A stretch of DNA of 64,000 bases from Paenibacillus camerounensis (GTDB taxonomy: Bacteria > Bacillota > Bacilli > Paenibacillales > Paenibacillaceae): the NCBI RefSeq assembly GCF_000723885.1, contig NZ_CCDG010000022.1:16612-80611 (forward strand), written 5' to 3'. The translations under genes were made by a program, and so were the position numbers. Below the pieces are notes generated by a model. It did not search any database. It worked only from the letters and a program-made list of their open reading frames with translations, and was not told where the DNA came from. Positions 33,325-42,384 of the stretch are shown one piece after another. Positions within the stretch are counted from its first letter, which is position 1; every line of letters begins with the position of its first letter.

Positions 33325-34311
33325 GTGATCAGTATTATAGTACCTGTATATAATGCAGAGAACTACATAGATAGATGTATCAAAAGTATACAAAATCAAA
33401 CGTATTCTGATTTTGAACTGATATTAGTTGATGATGGATCTAATGATAACTCTTTTGAAATTTGTAGAAAATATTCAAAAACAGATCAAAGAATTAAATT
33501 GATTCGTACAGAAAACTTTGGGGTTTCTTCTGCTAGAAACGAGGGATTAAGAATTGCAAAAGGGGAATATGTCGGTTTTGTTGATAGTGATGATTGGATT
33601 GAAGCTGATATGTATGAAATATTAATTAGAAATATAATTGAATTTAATGCTGATATAAGTTGTTGTAACTATTATATGAATAGTGATAGCTCTGAGAACA
33701 CAATAGAAAACCAAGAAAAGTATATTGAATTATTTAATAACGTTGAAAATTGTATGAATTCTTTTCTCGAAAGGAAAATTTTCGGTAATTCCGTATGTAA
33801 TAAATTGTTTAGTACAAAAGTTATTAATCACGACTTTAATGAAAGTTTAGCAATAGGTGAAGATGCTATCTTTCTTTTTGAATCTTGTTTGAATTCGAAG
33901 AAAATAATAAGTTGTAACGAAGCAAAGTATCATTATTACGTACGAATAGGTTCTGCTACTAAAACCTCTTTTAGTGAAAAAGTTTTTGAAATTTTGACTT
34001 TTTCAGATGAAATCGTAAAGAAAGTAAGTAACTATTGTCCAGAGAATATTAATAAGGCTCATGCTTATGCATTTTTTTCATATTATAGTGTTTTAAATGT
34101 GATTGTATACCATAAAATGGAGTATAAATACTCCCAACAGTATCGAAAAGTAGTGTCGTATCTTAAATCTACAACAAGAAAACTTATATCAGAGACGAGT
34201 ATATCTAAAATCAAATTATTATCCTTCTATCTATTTTTATTTAATAAAAAAATTTATAGGATATTAATTATTAATTTTTATAAAAATAAAACTGTTGATT
34301 TTATGAATTAA
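33325..34311 (+). CDS. Glycosyltransferase family 2
   Basis: 328 residues with a GTG start after AGAAGGGGTG. Motifs in order: ISIIVPVYNAENYIDRCIKS, LVDDGSNDN, GVSSARNEGLRIA and FVDSDDW. They are nearly the same as in the enzyme at 31142, whereas the C-terminal part differs (YHYYVRIGSATKT). A cytoplasmic glycosyltransferase for repeat-unit assembly. The gene is extremely AT-rich at its 3' end. Confidence 0.92.
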   Translation: MISIIVPVYNAENYIDRCIKSIQNQTYSDFELILVDDGSNDNSFEICRKYSKTDQRIKLIRTENFGVSSARNEGLRIAKGEYVGFVDSDDWIEADMYEILIRNIIEFNADISCCNYYMNSDSSENTIENQEKYIELFNNVENCMNSFLERKIFGNSVCNKLFSTKVINHDFNESLAIGEDAIFLFESCLNSKKIISCNEAKYHYYVRIGSATKTSFSEKVFEILTFSDEIVKKVSNYCPENINKAHAYAFFSYYSVLNVIVYHKMEYKYSQQYRKVVSYLKSTTRKLISETSISKIKLLSFYLFLFNKKIYRILIINFYKNKTVDFMN

Positions 34312-34349
34312 AGAATAAGAGTGATAAGGCTAGATGGGAGAAGGCATTT

Positions 34350-35465
34350 ATGAAAATTTTACTTGAGATATATTTGGCTGAAAATTTAGGAGATGATCTT
34401 TTCCTGAAAATGATACTTGAAAGATATCCTAAAGTTACTTGGTATATTTTTTGTCAAAAAAAGGCCTATGACACAAATTTTTTAAAAAAATATAAAAATG
34501 TACGATTATTGCGGTTGCCACACTTTTTATATATGTTTTTATATCGGACTAGTTTACTTGAAAAATATCAGTATCACTTTATCTTGAAAAAGCTTAATTT
34601 AGACGCTGTGATTAATATTGGCGGTTCGATTTTCATGGAGATAAAAGGTTGGGAAAAACTATATAACAGAAGACGTTTTATATGGAGGAAATTTAAGTCC
34701 AAAGACAAAAAAAGTTTTGTGATAGGTTCTAATTTTGGTCCCTACAATGGAAAGGAATTTGTTCAGAAATATAGTGAATTATTTAGTTATGTAGATGATG
34801 TCTGTTTCAGAGATTTATACTCATATTCTCTATTTAATAAGTTAGATAACGTTAGAATGGAACCTGACATGATTTTGGCTTTAGAGAAAATCAATATAGA
34901 GAAAAAAAGAGGGACAATAGGAATATCGGTCATAAACTTAAAAAATAGAATGCATTTATTCGAGCATAGTAACAATTATATTGATAAAATGGTGGAAATA
35001 GTTGAATTTTATGAAAAAAAAGAGTATCAAGTAACGCTAATTTCGTTTTGTAAAGAAGAAGGGGATGAAGAGGCAATAAATGAAATCATTAAAAAAAGTA
35101 ATAGCAATAAAATAGGGAAACTATTTTATGATGCTACAGAAATCGAAAATTTTTTAAATCAATTTGCTTCTTTTGAAAAAATTATTGCCTGTAGATTCCA
35201 TTCGGCAATTTTATCTTACGTATTTCAAAATAAATTTTATCCTTTGATTTATAGTAAAAAAACATCCGATACTCTCATGGATTATAAACTAGCGAATATT
35301 ATGACGAAAATAGAAGATATCCAAATGTTAAATTTAGAGCAGCTAGAAATCGATTTTGATCGTAAAAGTACTTTGAACACTACCATCTCGGAAAATGCTG
35401 AAAACCATTTTTTAAAAATTGATGCATATATTAATGAACAGATAAAAGGTGAGCAGTTTGAATAA
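34350..35465 (+). CDS. Polysaccharide pyruvyltransferase family protein
   Basis: 371 residues. Landmarks of the PS_pyruv_trans family: an ENLGDDLFLKMILERYPK-type start, INIGGSIFMEI, VIGSNFGPYN, a middle domain beginning GTIGISVINLKNR, and the C-terminal CRFHSAILSYVF with a conserved Arg/His pair. Such enzymes transfer pyruvate from phosphoenolpyruvate to a sugar as a ketal, adding negative charge. This matters because SLH domains, encoded twice in this window, recognise pyruvylated wall polymers. Whether this enzyme acts on the locus polymer or on a wall polymer is unknown. Confidence 0.85.
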   Translation: MKILLEIYLAENLGDDLFLKMILERYPKVTWYIFCQKKAYDTNFLKKYKNVRLLRLPHFLYMFLYRTSLLEKYQYHFILKKLNLDAVINIGGSIFMEIKGWEKLYNRRRFIWRKFKSKDKKSFVIGSNFGPYNGKEFVQKYSELFSYVDDVCFRDLYSYSLFNKLDNVRMEPDMILALEKINIEKKRGTIGISVINLKNRMHLFEHSNNYIDKMVEIVEFYEKKEYQVTLISFCKEEGDEEAINEIIKKSNSNKIGKLFYDATEIENFLNQFASFEKIIACRFHSAILSYVFQNKFYPLIYSKKTSDTLMDYKLANIMTKIEDIQMLNLEQLEIDFDRKSTLNTTISENAENHFLKIDAYINEQIKGEQFE

Positions 35466-36876
35466 ATATAGAAAATTAATAAATAATTCTGCAATATTCG
35501 CATTGGGGAATTTAGGGAGCAAACTTATACTGATTTTTTTAGTGCCTTTGTATACATATTATTTAACTGCTTCAGAATACGGCAGAGTAGATATTGTTAC
35601 TACAACAATCAGTATGTTACTTCCTATAATTTCACTAAGTATTTATGAAGCAGTGCTTAGATACGTAATGGATAATGAATATGATAATGAAAGTGTATTT
35701 ACAAATTCGTTAGTAGTTACATTTATTGGTATTTTATTTGGGGTACTGATTTATCCTTTTCTTAGATATTTAAATATTTTAACTGAGTTACTGCCGTATA
35801 TGTACATAATTTTATTTCTACAAGCAATTCAAATGTTACTGACTCAATTTATTAGAGCTATTGGAAAAATAATGATTTATTCAATAAATGGCATTATGAT
35901 GACAGTAATCACAGCTGTTTTAAATATATATTTTTTAGTGCAATTAAAAATGGGGATACCAGGATATTTTATTTCAATCATAGTAGCTAATATCATTTCC
36001 ATACTTTATCTGCTTATTCGTACAAATATTGCGAAATATATTGATTTAACAAAAATCAATAAACAATTAGTAGTAAAGATGCTTACCTACAGTATTCCAC
36101 TGATTCCCAATGCTTTTATTTGGTGGACAATGAATGCATCTAATAGATATTTTATCTTATTTTATATTGGAGCTAGTGCCAATGGATTATTTGCAGTGGC
36201 TAATAAAATACCCACACTATTATCTTTATTGAATACCGTATTCTTTCAAGCTTGGCAGTTGTCTGCCATTGAAGAATATGGAGATACAGAAAAATCGAAG
36301 TTTTATTCAAATACATTTAATTACTTATCCATGACATTATTTATTGGAACATCAATCATTCTGGTCTTTTTAAAGTTTATAGTATCAATGCTTGTTTCAA
36401 ATGAGTTTTATACTGTGTGGGAATATGTTCCTTTTCTCTTAGCTGGCATCATTTTTTCCAGCTTTTCTGGTTTTTTGGGAACTAATTATATTGCAGCCAA
36501 GGAAACTAAAGGTGTATTTAAAACATCTGTTCTTGGTGGAGGAGTAAACATAATATTAAATATTATTCTTATTCCGATACTTGGGATAAATGGGGCAGGT
36601 CTTTCTACATTAATAAGTTTTTTAATCATTTGGTTAATTAGAGTCTATGATACAAGAAAATATATAAAGGTAGATATAAATAAAAAAAGCTTAATTATTA
36701 ATTGTTTGCTCATTTCTTTTCAAACTTCTATATTATATATTACTCTAATCCCTATTTATGAGTTTATTGTAGAATTTATACTGATGATTTTTGTGTTAAT
36801 TGTAAATAAAAATTTACTGAAAATTACTGGTCAATTATTGTTTTCTAAAATGAAAGTTAAACTAAATAAACGTTAA
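35458..36876 (+). CDS. Lipid-linked oligosaccharide flippase (Wzx, MOP superfamily)
   Basis: 472 residues if started at TTG 35458, just after AAAGGTGAG. A GTG at 35449 is also in frame but lacks a site. It overlaps the previous gene by 8 bp. About 12-14 hydrophobic segments, beginning NNSAIFALGNLGSKLILIFLVPLYTYYLT with EYGRVDIV, are characteristic of Wzx proteins. These move undecaprenyl-linked repeat units across the membrane. The C-terminal GINGAGLSTLISFLIIW is also typical. It is the last gene of the AT-rich island. Confidence 0.92.
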   Translation: MNKYRKLINNSAIFALGNLGSKLILIFLVPLYTYYLTASEYGRVDIVTTTISMLLPIISLSIYEAVLRYVMDNEYDNESVFTNSLVVTFIGILFGVLIYPFLRYLNILTELLPYMYIILFLQAIQMLLTQFIRAIGKIMIYSINGIMMTVITAVLNIYFLVQLKMGIPGYFISIIVANIISILYLLIRTNIAKYIDLTKINKQLVVKMLTYSIPLIPNAFIWWTMNASNRYFILFYIGASANGLFAVANKIPTLLSLLNTVFFQAWQLSAIEEYGDTEKSKFYSNTFNYLSMTLFIGTSIILVFLKFIVSMLVSNEFYTVWEYVPFLLAGIIFSSFSGFLGTNYIAAKETKGVFKTSVLGGGVNIILNIILIPILGINGAGLSTLISFLIIWLIRVYDTRKYIKVDINKKSLIINCLLISFQTSILYITLIPIYEFIVEFILMIFVLIVNKNLLKITGQLLFSKMKVKLNKR

Positions 36877-36919
36877 AAAAATTGATTGTGAATATGTGGA
36901 ATATGGGAGGGACATATAA

Positions 36920-37798
36920 ATGAAAGGCATAATCCTAGCAGGCGGCAGCGGAACCCGCCTCTACCCACTAACAATGGTAACGAGTAAACAGCTATTACCC
37001 ATATACGACAAACCAATGATTTATTACCCACTTTCCACTTTAATGCTTGCTGGAATCAGAGAGATTTTAATTATTTCTACTCCCGAAGACACGCCGAGAT
37101 TTGAGAGTCTCTTGGGTGATGGGTCACAGTTCGGAATTTCCCTCCAATATGTAATTCAACCAAGCCCTGATGGTTTAGCTCAGGCTTTTATTTTAGGAGA
37201 ATCCTTTATCGGAAATGACTCTGTTGCCATGATTCTCGGTGATAATATTTACTACGGTAACGGAATCCGGAAAATGCTGAAGCGGGCTTCTGAGAAGGAA
37301 CAGGGTGCCACAGTATTTGGGTACCATGTACAAGATCCAGAGCGTTTTGGTGTAGTTGAATTTAATGAAGAGGGTAAAGTATTAAGTGTTGAAGAAAAGC
37401 CAAATGAACCTAAATCTAATTATGCTATCACCGGACTCTATTTCTATGACAACCGTGTCGTTGAAATTGCGAAGAATGTTAAGCCTTCCGTAAGAGGGGA
37501 GCTTGAGATTACCTCCATTAATGAAGCTTATCTTAACCTTGGCGAGTTAGATGTGGAATTGTTAGGCCGTGGATTTACTTGGCTTGATACAGGGACTCAT
37601 CAGAGTCTTGTTGATGCGACTAATTTCGTTAGAACTATTGAGGATCATCAAGGCATCAAAATTGCAGCACTTGAAGAGATTGCCTATATCAACGGCTGGA
37701 TTACTAACGAGCATTTGTTAGAGTGCGGACAGAAGCTCAGCAAAACGGGTTACGGTCAATACTTAATTAAAGTAGCTACTGGTAAAATTAAATACTAG
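36920..37798 (+). CDS. rmlA: Glucose-1-phosphate thymidylyltransferase
   Basis: 292 residues, canonical. RmlA makes dTDP-glucose from dTTP and glucose-1-phosphate. The nucleotide-binding signature [16 protein letters not shown] is at the N terminus, followed by [26 protein letters not shown] and [13 protein letters not shown]; the [13 protein letters not shown] segment is also present. Base composition is back near the locus average. It starts the rmlA-C-B group. Confidence 0.96.
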   Translation: MKGIILAGGSGTRLYPLTMVTSKQLLPIYDKPMIYYPLSTLMLAGIREILIISTPEDTPRFESLLGDGSQFGISLQYVIQPSPDGLAQAFILGESFIGNDSVAMILGDNIYYGNGIRKMLKRASEKEQGATVFGYHVQDPERFGVVEFNEEGKVLSVEEKPNEPKSNYAITGLYFYDNRVVEIAKNVKPSVRGELEITSINEAYLNLGELDVELLGRGFTWLDTGTHQSLVDATNFVRTIEDHQGIKIAALEEIAYINGWITNEHLLECGQKLSKTGYGQYLIKVATGKIKY

Positions 37799-37816
37799 GT
37801 ACTGAGGTGTGAAGAG

Positions 37817-38371
37817 ATGAAATTGACAGAAACATCGCTACCCGGAGTGTATATTGCTGAACCCGCTGTATTCGGGGATCATCGCGGATGGTTCATGGAG
37901 ACATTCAGTGATGCCAAATTCAAAGAGCAGGGGATTGACATTACTTTTGTACAGGATAACCAATCCTACTCAGCTTCAAAAGGCACTCTTAGAGGACTAC
38001 ATTATCAATTAAATCCTAAAGCACAAACTAAGCTCGTACGTTGTACACGTGGAGTTATTTACGATGTAGCAGTGGATATTAGAAAAGGTAGTCCTACTTA
38101 TAGTAAGTGGTTCGGAATAGAACTGAGCGCAGAAAATAAGAAGCAACTGTTTATTCCCAAAGGATTCGCACATGGATTTATGACCCTGACAGAGGATGTT
38201 GAAGTTCAATACAAATGTGATGAGCTTTATGCCCCAGATTGCGATGGCGGTATTCTCTGGAACGACCCTGCGATTGGTATAGAATGGCCTATCGATGTGA
38301 CACCAATTCTTTCTGGTAAAGATGAGAAGGCGCCTTTACTTAAGGATGCTCAACTGAACTTTGTATATTAA
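37817..38371 (+). CDS. rmlC: dTDP-4-dehydrorhamnose 3,5-epimerase
   Basis: 184 residues, the usual size. RmlC epimerises C3 and C5 of dTDP-4-keto-6-deoxyglucose. Cupin landmarks: FGDHRGWFMETFSDAKF, VQDNQSYSASKGTLRGLHYQ (catalytic His in LRGLHYQ), RCTRGVIYDVAVDIRKGSPTYSKW and the IPKGFAHGF turn. It lies 18 bp after rmlA and shortly before rmlB. The reductase RmlD is not present in the window. Confidence 0.95.
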   Translation: MKLTETSLPGVYIAEPAVFGDHRGWFMETFSDAKFKEQGIDITFVQDNQSYSASKGTLRGLHYQLNPKAQTKLVRCTRGVIYDVAVDIRKGSPTYSKWFGIELSAENKKQLFIPKGFAHGFMTLTEDVEVQYKCDELYAPDCDGGILWNDPAIGIEWPIDVTPILSGKDEKAPLLKDAQLNFVY

Positions 38372-38410
38372 GCTTGTGTGAAACAAATAGATAATTCTGA
38401 GGTGTATGAA

Positions 38411-39406
38411 ATGAGCAAGAAGAAACTATTGATTACAGGCGGAGCTGGCTTTATTGGCGGTAATTTCGTACAGTACGTGGTTAATAAATATGCTGATTAC
38501 GATATTACAAACCTGGATTTACTTACATATGCCGGTGAAGTAACAAAGCATGTTGAGATTAAAGATAAATCAAATTATCATTTTGTGCAGGCTGATATTG
38601 CAGATCGCGAAACTATTATGTCTCTGTTTGAACAAGAGAAGTTTGATTATGTGGTGCATTTTGCAGCAGAGAGCCATGTAGACCGTTCCATTACAGATCC
38701 TGCTGTATTTGTTCGTACGAATGTAATGGGAACTCAAGTATTGCTTGATGCTGCCAGAAAGATTGGAATCTCTAAGTTTGTTCATGTCTCTACTGATGAG
38801 GTTTATGGCGAATTAGATTTCGATCCAACTGTATTCTTTACCGAAGAAACCCCGTTACAGCCTAATAGCCCATATAGTGCAAGTAAAGCTTCTTCTGACC
38901 TGCTCGTACGTGCATACCATGAGACGTTTGGCTTACCGATGAATATTACACGCTGCTCTAACAATTATGGACCTTATCATTTTCCCGAAAAGCTGATTCC
39001 GCTGACCATCTCTAAGATAATGAATGATCAGAAGGTTCCAGTGTATGGAGACGGCAAAAATATCCGTGATTGGCTGCATGTATGGGATCACTGTGCTGCA
39101 ATTGATCTGGTACTCCATGAAGGGGTCAGTGGTGAAGTCTATAACGTCGGCGGTCATAATGAGCGTACTAATCTTGAAGTAGTTAAAACGATTATTGAGA
39201 CTTTGGAGAAGTCGGAAGACCTAATTGAGTTTGTTACAGACCGTCTGGGTCATGATAAGCGTTATGCTATTGATCCGACTAAGCTTGAGAAGCTAGGATG
39301 GAAACCGACTTATACTTTCGAGACAGGTATAGCTCAGACTATACAATGGTACATAGATAACACTGCATGGTGGGAGCTTATTCTAAGCGGCGACTACCGG
39401 AAGTAG
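38411..39406 (+). CDS. rmlB: dTDP-glucose 4,6-dehydratase
   Basis: 331 residues from ATG 38411, 6 bases after GAGGTG; an upstream GTG at 38378 has no site. The NAD-binding motif is GGAGFIGGNFV. Other signatures are HFAAESHVDRSI, the catalytic STDEVYGEL and YSASKASSD (Tyr-Lys), followed by NNYGPYHFPEKLIPL. It converts dTDP-glucose to the 4-keto-6-deoxy form. Gene order A-C-B is unusual only in that rmlD is replaced by a YdcF-like gene 3 bp downstream. Confidence 0.95.
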   Translation: MSKKKLLITGGAGFIGGNFVQYVVNKYADYDITNLDLLTYAGEVTKHVEIKDKSNYHFVQADIADRETIMSLFEQEKFDYVVHFAAESHVDRSITDPAVFVRTNVMGTQVLLDAARKIGISKFVHVSTDEVYGELDFDPTVFFTEETPLQPNSPYSASKASSDLLVRAYHETFGLPMNITRCSNNYGPYHFPEKLIPLTISKIMNDQKVPVYGDGKNIRDWLHVWDHCAAIDLVLHEGVSGEVYNVGGHNERTNLEVVKTIIETLEKSEDLIEFVTDRLGHDKRYAIDPTKLEKLGWKPTYTFETGIAQTIQWYIDNTAWWELILSGDYRK

Positions 39407-39409
39407 CCT

Positions 39410-40054
39410 ATGAGTATAAGAATTGTAAATGTAAAGCCAGGCAAACATGGAATGAGATTACTCTTTTTATGTTTGCCTGTTTTACTAATCCTTATCGTCA
39501 TGTCTTTTACTGGCCGTTTTCTAGATTTATCGCAGTCGCCAGAACAATCTGACGTCATTATTGTTTTAAGCGGCGGCGGGGGACGTGTGGAACAGGGAGA
39601 AGCACTATATTCTCAGAAGTTTGCCCCCTACTTCATGTTAAGTAATGCAAATGAGCATGCCAGTCTTGCTGGTGACATGCTGCAAACGGCACTATCCTTA
39701 GGCATCCCACAAAACGCTATTCTCACTGAAAATGAAGCCCTCAGCACCTACCAGAACGCTGAACTAACGCTCCCCATTATGCAGCAGCATGGCTTCACTT
39801 CTGCCATAGTCGTATCTTCGGACTTTCACATGCGGAGAGTAAAGTTTATCTTTGATCATGTATATAAGAATTCCGGTATTAAGCTAACTTACGTAGGTGC
39901 GGATTCCGGCTACAATGCAAAGTGGTGGTGGCGTGACCGCTACAGCAGGGAAACGACCTTGAACGAGTACGTTAAAATGATCGGCAATGTTTTTGGTTAT
40001 AACGGCCCGGAGGCAAAAGAAACCTGGCAGGAGATTAAGCGCTGGTTTCACTAG
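39410..40054 (+). CDS. YdcF/SanA-like membrane protein (DUF218)
   Basis: 214 residues, starting 3 bp after rmlB, so in the same operon. One N-terminal membrane helix (LLFLCLPVLLILIVMSFTG) is followed by an extracytoplasmic DUF218 domain: DVIIVLSGGGGRVEQGEALY, ENEALSTYQNAELTLPIM and VVSSDFHMRRVKFIFD. DUF218 proteins (YdcF, SanA, ElyC) are linked to envelope polysaccharide or lipid-carrier metabolism, but the exact reaction is unclear. Placement at the end of a Wzx/Wzy locus supports such a role. Confidence 0.85.
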   Translation: MSIRIVNVKPGKHGMRLLFLCLPVLLILIVMSFTGRFLDLSQSPEQSDVIIVLSGGGGRVEQGEALYSQKFAPYFMLSNANEHASLAGDMLQTALSLGIPQNAILTENEALSTYQNAELTLPIMQQHGFTSAIVVSSDFHMRRVKFIFDHVYKNSGIKLTYVGADSGYNAKWWWRDRYSRETTLNEYVKMIGNVFGYNGPEAKETWQEIKRWFH

Positions 40055-40171
40055 CTCTGACAAAAAAACATAAAACATTTCACATTCCCATGGACAAGTT
40101 CTGACAAACAAATCAGTTATCCCGGTCTATAATTAGATTCAAATCTGATTATTATCCGGGAGCGAAGTCCT

Positions 40172-40327
40172 ATGCCAAATTATTATTTCAAGGAAATCTG
40201 GACACCGCTGAAATGGGTGCAGATCCGGTTTTTCCGGGATGATGATGACCGGGTCTGGATTAAGTTCGGATCAAGGAGACGGCAGCTGCTGAGTCGGCAG
40301 GAAGCAGAAACGAAAACGGAGGCCTAA
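40172..40327 (+). CDS. Small basic/acidic protein (51 aa), unknown
   Basis: ATG at 40172 after GGGAGCG; a TATAAT at 40128-40133 lies upstream without a clear -35. The 51-residue product is rich in Trp, Tyr, Phe and Arg (NYYFKEIWTPLKWVQIRFFRDDDD, then GSRRRQLLSRQ). No signal or membrane helix and no family recognised. Its last codons and stop form the left arm and loop of the following 19-bp terminator hairpin, which suggests a compact, independently expressed gene. Not related in sequence to the other 51-residue protein at 15398. Confidence 0.55.
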   Translation: MPNYYFKEIWTPLKWVQIRFFRDDDDRVWIKFGSRRRQLLSRQEAETKTEA

Positions 40328-40347
40328 GGGCCTCCGTTTTCGTTTCT
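40306..40347. terminator. Bidirectional terminator, 19-bp perfect stem
   Basis: AGAAACGAAAACGGAGGCC (40306-40324) pairs perfectly with the complementary arm at 40329-40347; the loop is TAAG. T-rich right arm on plus, and by symmetry on minus. It separates the small gene from the convergent chemotaxis receptor gene. Confidence 0.9.
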
Positions 40348-40359
40348 GTGCATTAGTGT

Positions 40360-42048
40360 TTAAACCCGAAACCGCCCCAACGCCCCCCGCAGCTCCTCCG
40401 AAGTCTTCACCAGACCCGCCGCAGAGCGGCTGATCTCGTCGATCCCTTCGAGCTGGACCGCTGTAGCGGCTGCGACCTGGTGGGAGCTGGTGCTGGTGGT
40501 GCGGGCGATTTCGGTGATACTGGTGACGGAGGCGGTGATCTGCTGGATGCCGGCGGACATTTGCTCGGAGGCTGCGGCCATCTCTTCGATCTGGGAAGTG
40601 ATCTGGCCGTTGGTCACGAGGATCTCCCGGAAGTTGTTCTCGGTGTCATTCGCGATCTGCAGACCGGACTGGACCTCATCGATCATCTGGGCCATAACTT
40701 GTACGGACTGCTGCATTCCGTTCTCCATCTGGTGAATCAGCTCGGCAATACGGGCTGAGGACTGTCCGGATTGTTCCGCCAGCTTCCGGACTTCCGTAGC
40801 TACGACGCCGAAGCCCCGGCCATGCTCACCTGCACGTGCTGCTTCTATAGAAGCGTTAAGGGCAAGGAGGTTCGTCTGGCCGGCAATCTGCTGAATGTCA
40901 GTCAGTATAGCCGAGATCTCTCTGGACTGCTCGTCCAGCAGGCGGATGACTCCGTCTGTCTCTTGCGCAGAGCGGCTGATCTGGTTCATCTGCTGGACGG
41001 TGCTGTGCACGTAGCCGGCGCCGGCTTCGGCCTGCAGCTTGGAATGATGGGCAGATTCGGAGATGTCGGTCGCGCTTTCGGCAATCTTTTGGATACCAAT
41101 CGAGACTTCTTCCATGGCCAGCAGATTTTCGTTACTGCTCTGGGTCTGCAGCTCTGCTCCCTGCGCAACCTCACCAATGGCCAGGGCAATTTGCTTGGAC
41201 TCTGCGGCTGTCTGCTGTGTAACCTCTTTGATCATGCCGGTTGCCGCAGCAACCCGGGCTGCGGTCTCAAGACCGTGAGCGATCAGGGTCTGAAGACTAT
41301 TTTTCATCTGATTATAGCTGGTTACCAGGTCTCCGATTTCATCACGTACAGCATCCTGGATGGTTACGGTGAAATCACCGCCGCCCGCCCGCTGCAGCGC
41401 AGAGGAGATTCTTCTGATTCTGCCCGTCATGCGGCGGATGAACAGCACCATAACCAGTACAGACAGGACAATGGCAATGATCATCATCCACACAAAATGC
41501 TTCATAAAGGAAGCGATAATCACATCAATCAGCCCTTGGGGTGCACCCACGTAGAAGATCCCGATAATCTCCTTATTTTCGCTCAGAATCGGCATGTATG
41601 CGGTCTGGTAGCTCTGGCCTACCACATTCGCTTCCCCGTAGAACGCTTCCCCTTTAATCAGCACGGCTTCATGAACTTCTTCCGAGACGAGTGTTCCGAC
41701 GGCTCTTTGCTCATCGATCTTTACGTTGGTTGTGACCCGCTGGTTTGCTTGAAAAATAGTAACCGTATCCCCGGTCATCCCGCCGATCTCATCGACAAGC
41801 CCGTAATTCCCGTTAATCTGCAGGTTCCCCTTATAGAGCTGTCCGTCCTTGATCTGCCAAGGCCCGGGGTATTTATATTCTATGAACCCTTCAGCCAGCT
41901 TCAGATCGCTTCGCGCCTTCTCCTTGGCAAAGGTGGTTATTCCGCTCTTCATCTCACTAATGACAACAACCATCACAGCAGCCGAAAAGACCAGCAGCAC
42001 CCCTATCATAATCATGCTAATCTTGGTTCCGATACTTCTAAGTTTCAT
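40360..42048 (-). CDS. Methyl-accepting chemotaxis protein with a Cache sensor
   Basis: 562 residues. TM1 ([25 protein letters not shown]) and TM2 ([19 protein letters not shown], about 190-208) enclose a periplasm-type sensor domain with [19 protein letters not shown] and [12 protein letters not shown], the single-Cache pattern seen in many such receptors. A HAMP domain follows. The signalling hairpin tip [30 protein letters not shown] is intact, with methylation helices on both sides. It senses an unknown small ligand and signals through CheA/CheW. A sigma-D-type promoter precedes it, and it converges on the locus terminator. Confidence 0.96.
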   Translation of the reverse strand: MKLRSIGTKISMIMIGVLLVFSAAVMVVVISEMKSGITTFAKEKARSDLKLAEGFIEYKYPGPWQIKDGQLYKGNLQINGNYGLVDEIGGMTGDTVTIFQANQRVTTNVKIDEQRAVGTLVSEEVHEAVLIKGEAFYGEANVVGQSYQTAYMPILSENKEIIGIFYVGAPQGLIDVIIASFMKHFVWMMIIAIVLSVLVMVLFIRRMTGRIRRISSALQRAGGGDFTVTIQDAVRDEIGDLVTSYNQMKNSLQTLIAHGLETAARVAAATGMIKEVTQQTAAESKQIALAIGEVAQGAELQTQSSNENLLAMEEVSIGIQKIAESATDISESAHHSKLQAEAGAGYVHSTVQQMNQISRSAQETDGVIRLLDEQSREISAILTDIQQIAGQTNLLALNASIEAARAGEHGRGFGVVATEVRKLAEQSGQSSARIAELIHQMENGMQQSVQVMAQMIDEVQSGLQIANDTENNFREILVTNGQITSQIEEMAAASEQMSAGIQQITASVTSITEIARTTSTSSHQVAAATAVQLEGIDEISRSAAGLVKTSEELRGALGRFRV

Positions 42049-42109
42049 CCCTTTCCCACTTTCCCCAGTCCTTATCCGGTATGTAAGTTAAGCCGAAGCT
42101 CTAGGTCTT

Positions 42110-42137
42110 TTATCGGCAGGAAACAGAAAAATATTTA
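42110..42137 (-). promoter_or_regulatory. Sigma-D (motility) promoter of the chemotaxis receptor
   Basis: On the minus strand TAAA (opposite 42134-42137), 16 bp and GCCGATAA (opposite 42110-42117), against the sigma-D consensus TAAA-N15-GCCGATAT. It lies 62 bp before the start codon. Confidence 0.75.
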
Positions 42138-42214
42138 AAAATAAAATAATATGATTAACCGATGAGATTCGACAAAATAATAGGCATATCCCGATTTATC
42201 CGTATAAATTTACA

Positions 42215-42261
42215 TGTCTGTTAAGGGATTAATAGACATTTAGAAGAAAAATATGTATTAT
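42215..42261 (+). promoter_or_regulatory. Promoter with overlapping inverted repeat, upstream of the giant SLH gene
   Basis: TAGACA (42233-42238), 17 bp and TATTAT (42256-42261) with an upstream TG form a good sigma-A promoter. The -35 is covered by the inverted repeat TGTCTGTTAA (42215-42224) / TTAATAGACA (42229-42238), one mismatch in ten, a likely repressor or activator site. The leader of about 120 bases that follows has purine-rich blocks (GAGGGAGGC, GCAGGGGGAGCC), but I could not match them to a known riboswitch. The rest of the gap at 42138-42214 shows nothing else. Confidence 0.6.
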
Positions 42262-42384
42262 GCGTCCTAGTGGTCGAATTTAAAGTGTATTTGTCGAGAG
42301 GGAGGCAGTAGCAGGGGGAGCCGAATACTAAGTGACTAGATTTAATAGATTAGTTAAAATCACTGGGGGATTAGGAGCTGGGTT

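Noticed and set aside
28501..36890. AT-rich block as a prophage or transposon
   Set aside because: No integrase, transposase, terminal repeats or phage genes; all genes fit polysaccharide assembly.
40480..42138. Long plus-strand open frames opposite the chemotaxis receptor
   Set aside because: Antisense shadows of a strongly recognisable MCP gene; no start signals.
42290..42384. Riboswitch (c-di-AMP or c-di-GMP type) in the leader of the giant SLH gene
   Set aside because: Purine-rich blocks such as GCAGGGGGAGCC look suggestive, but the remaining conserved elements of those classes were not found.
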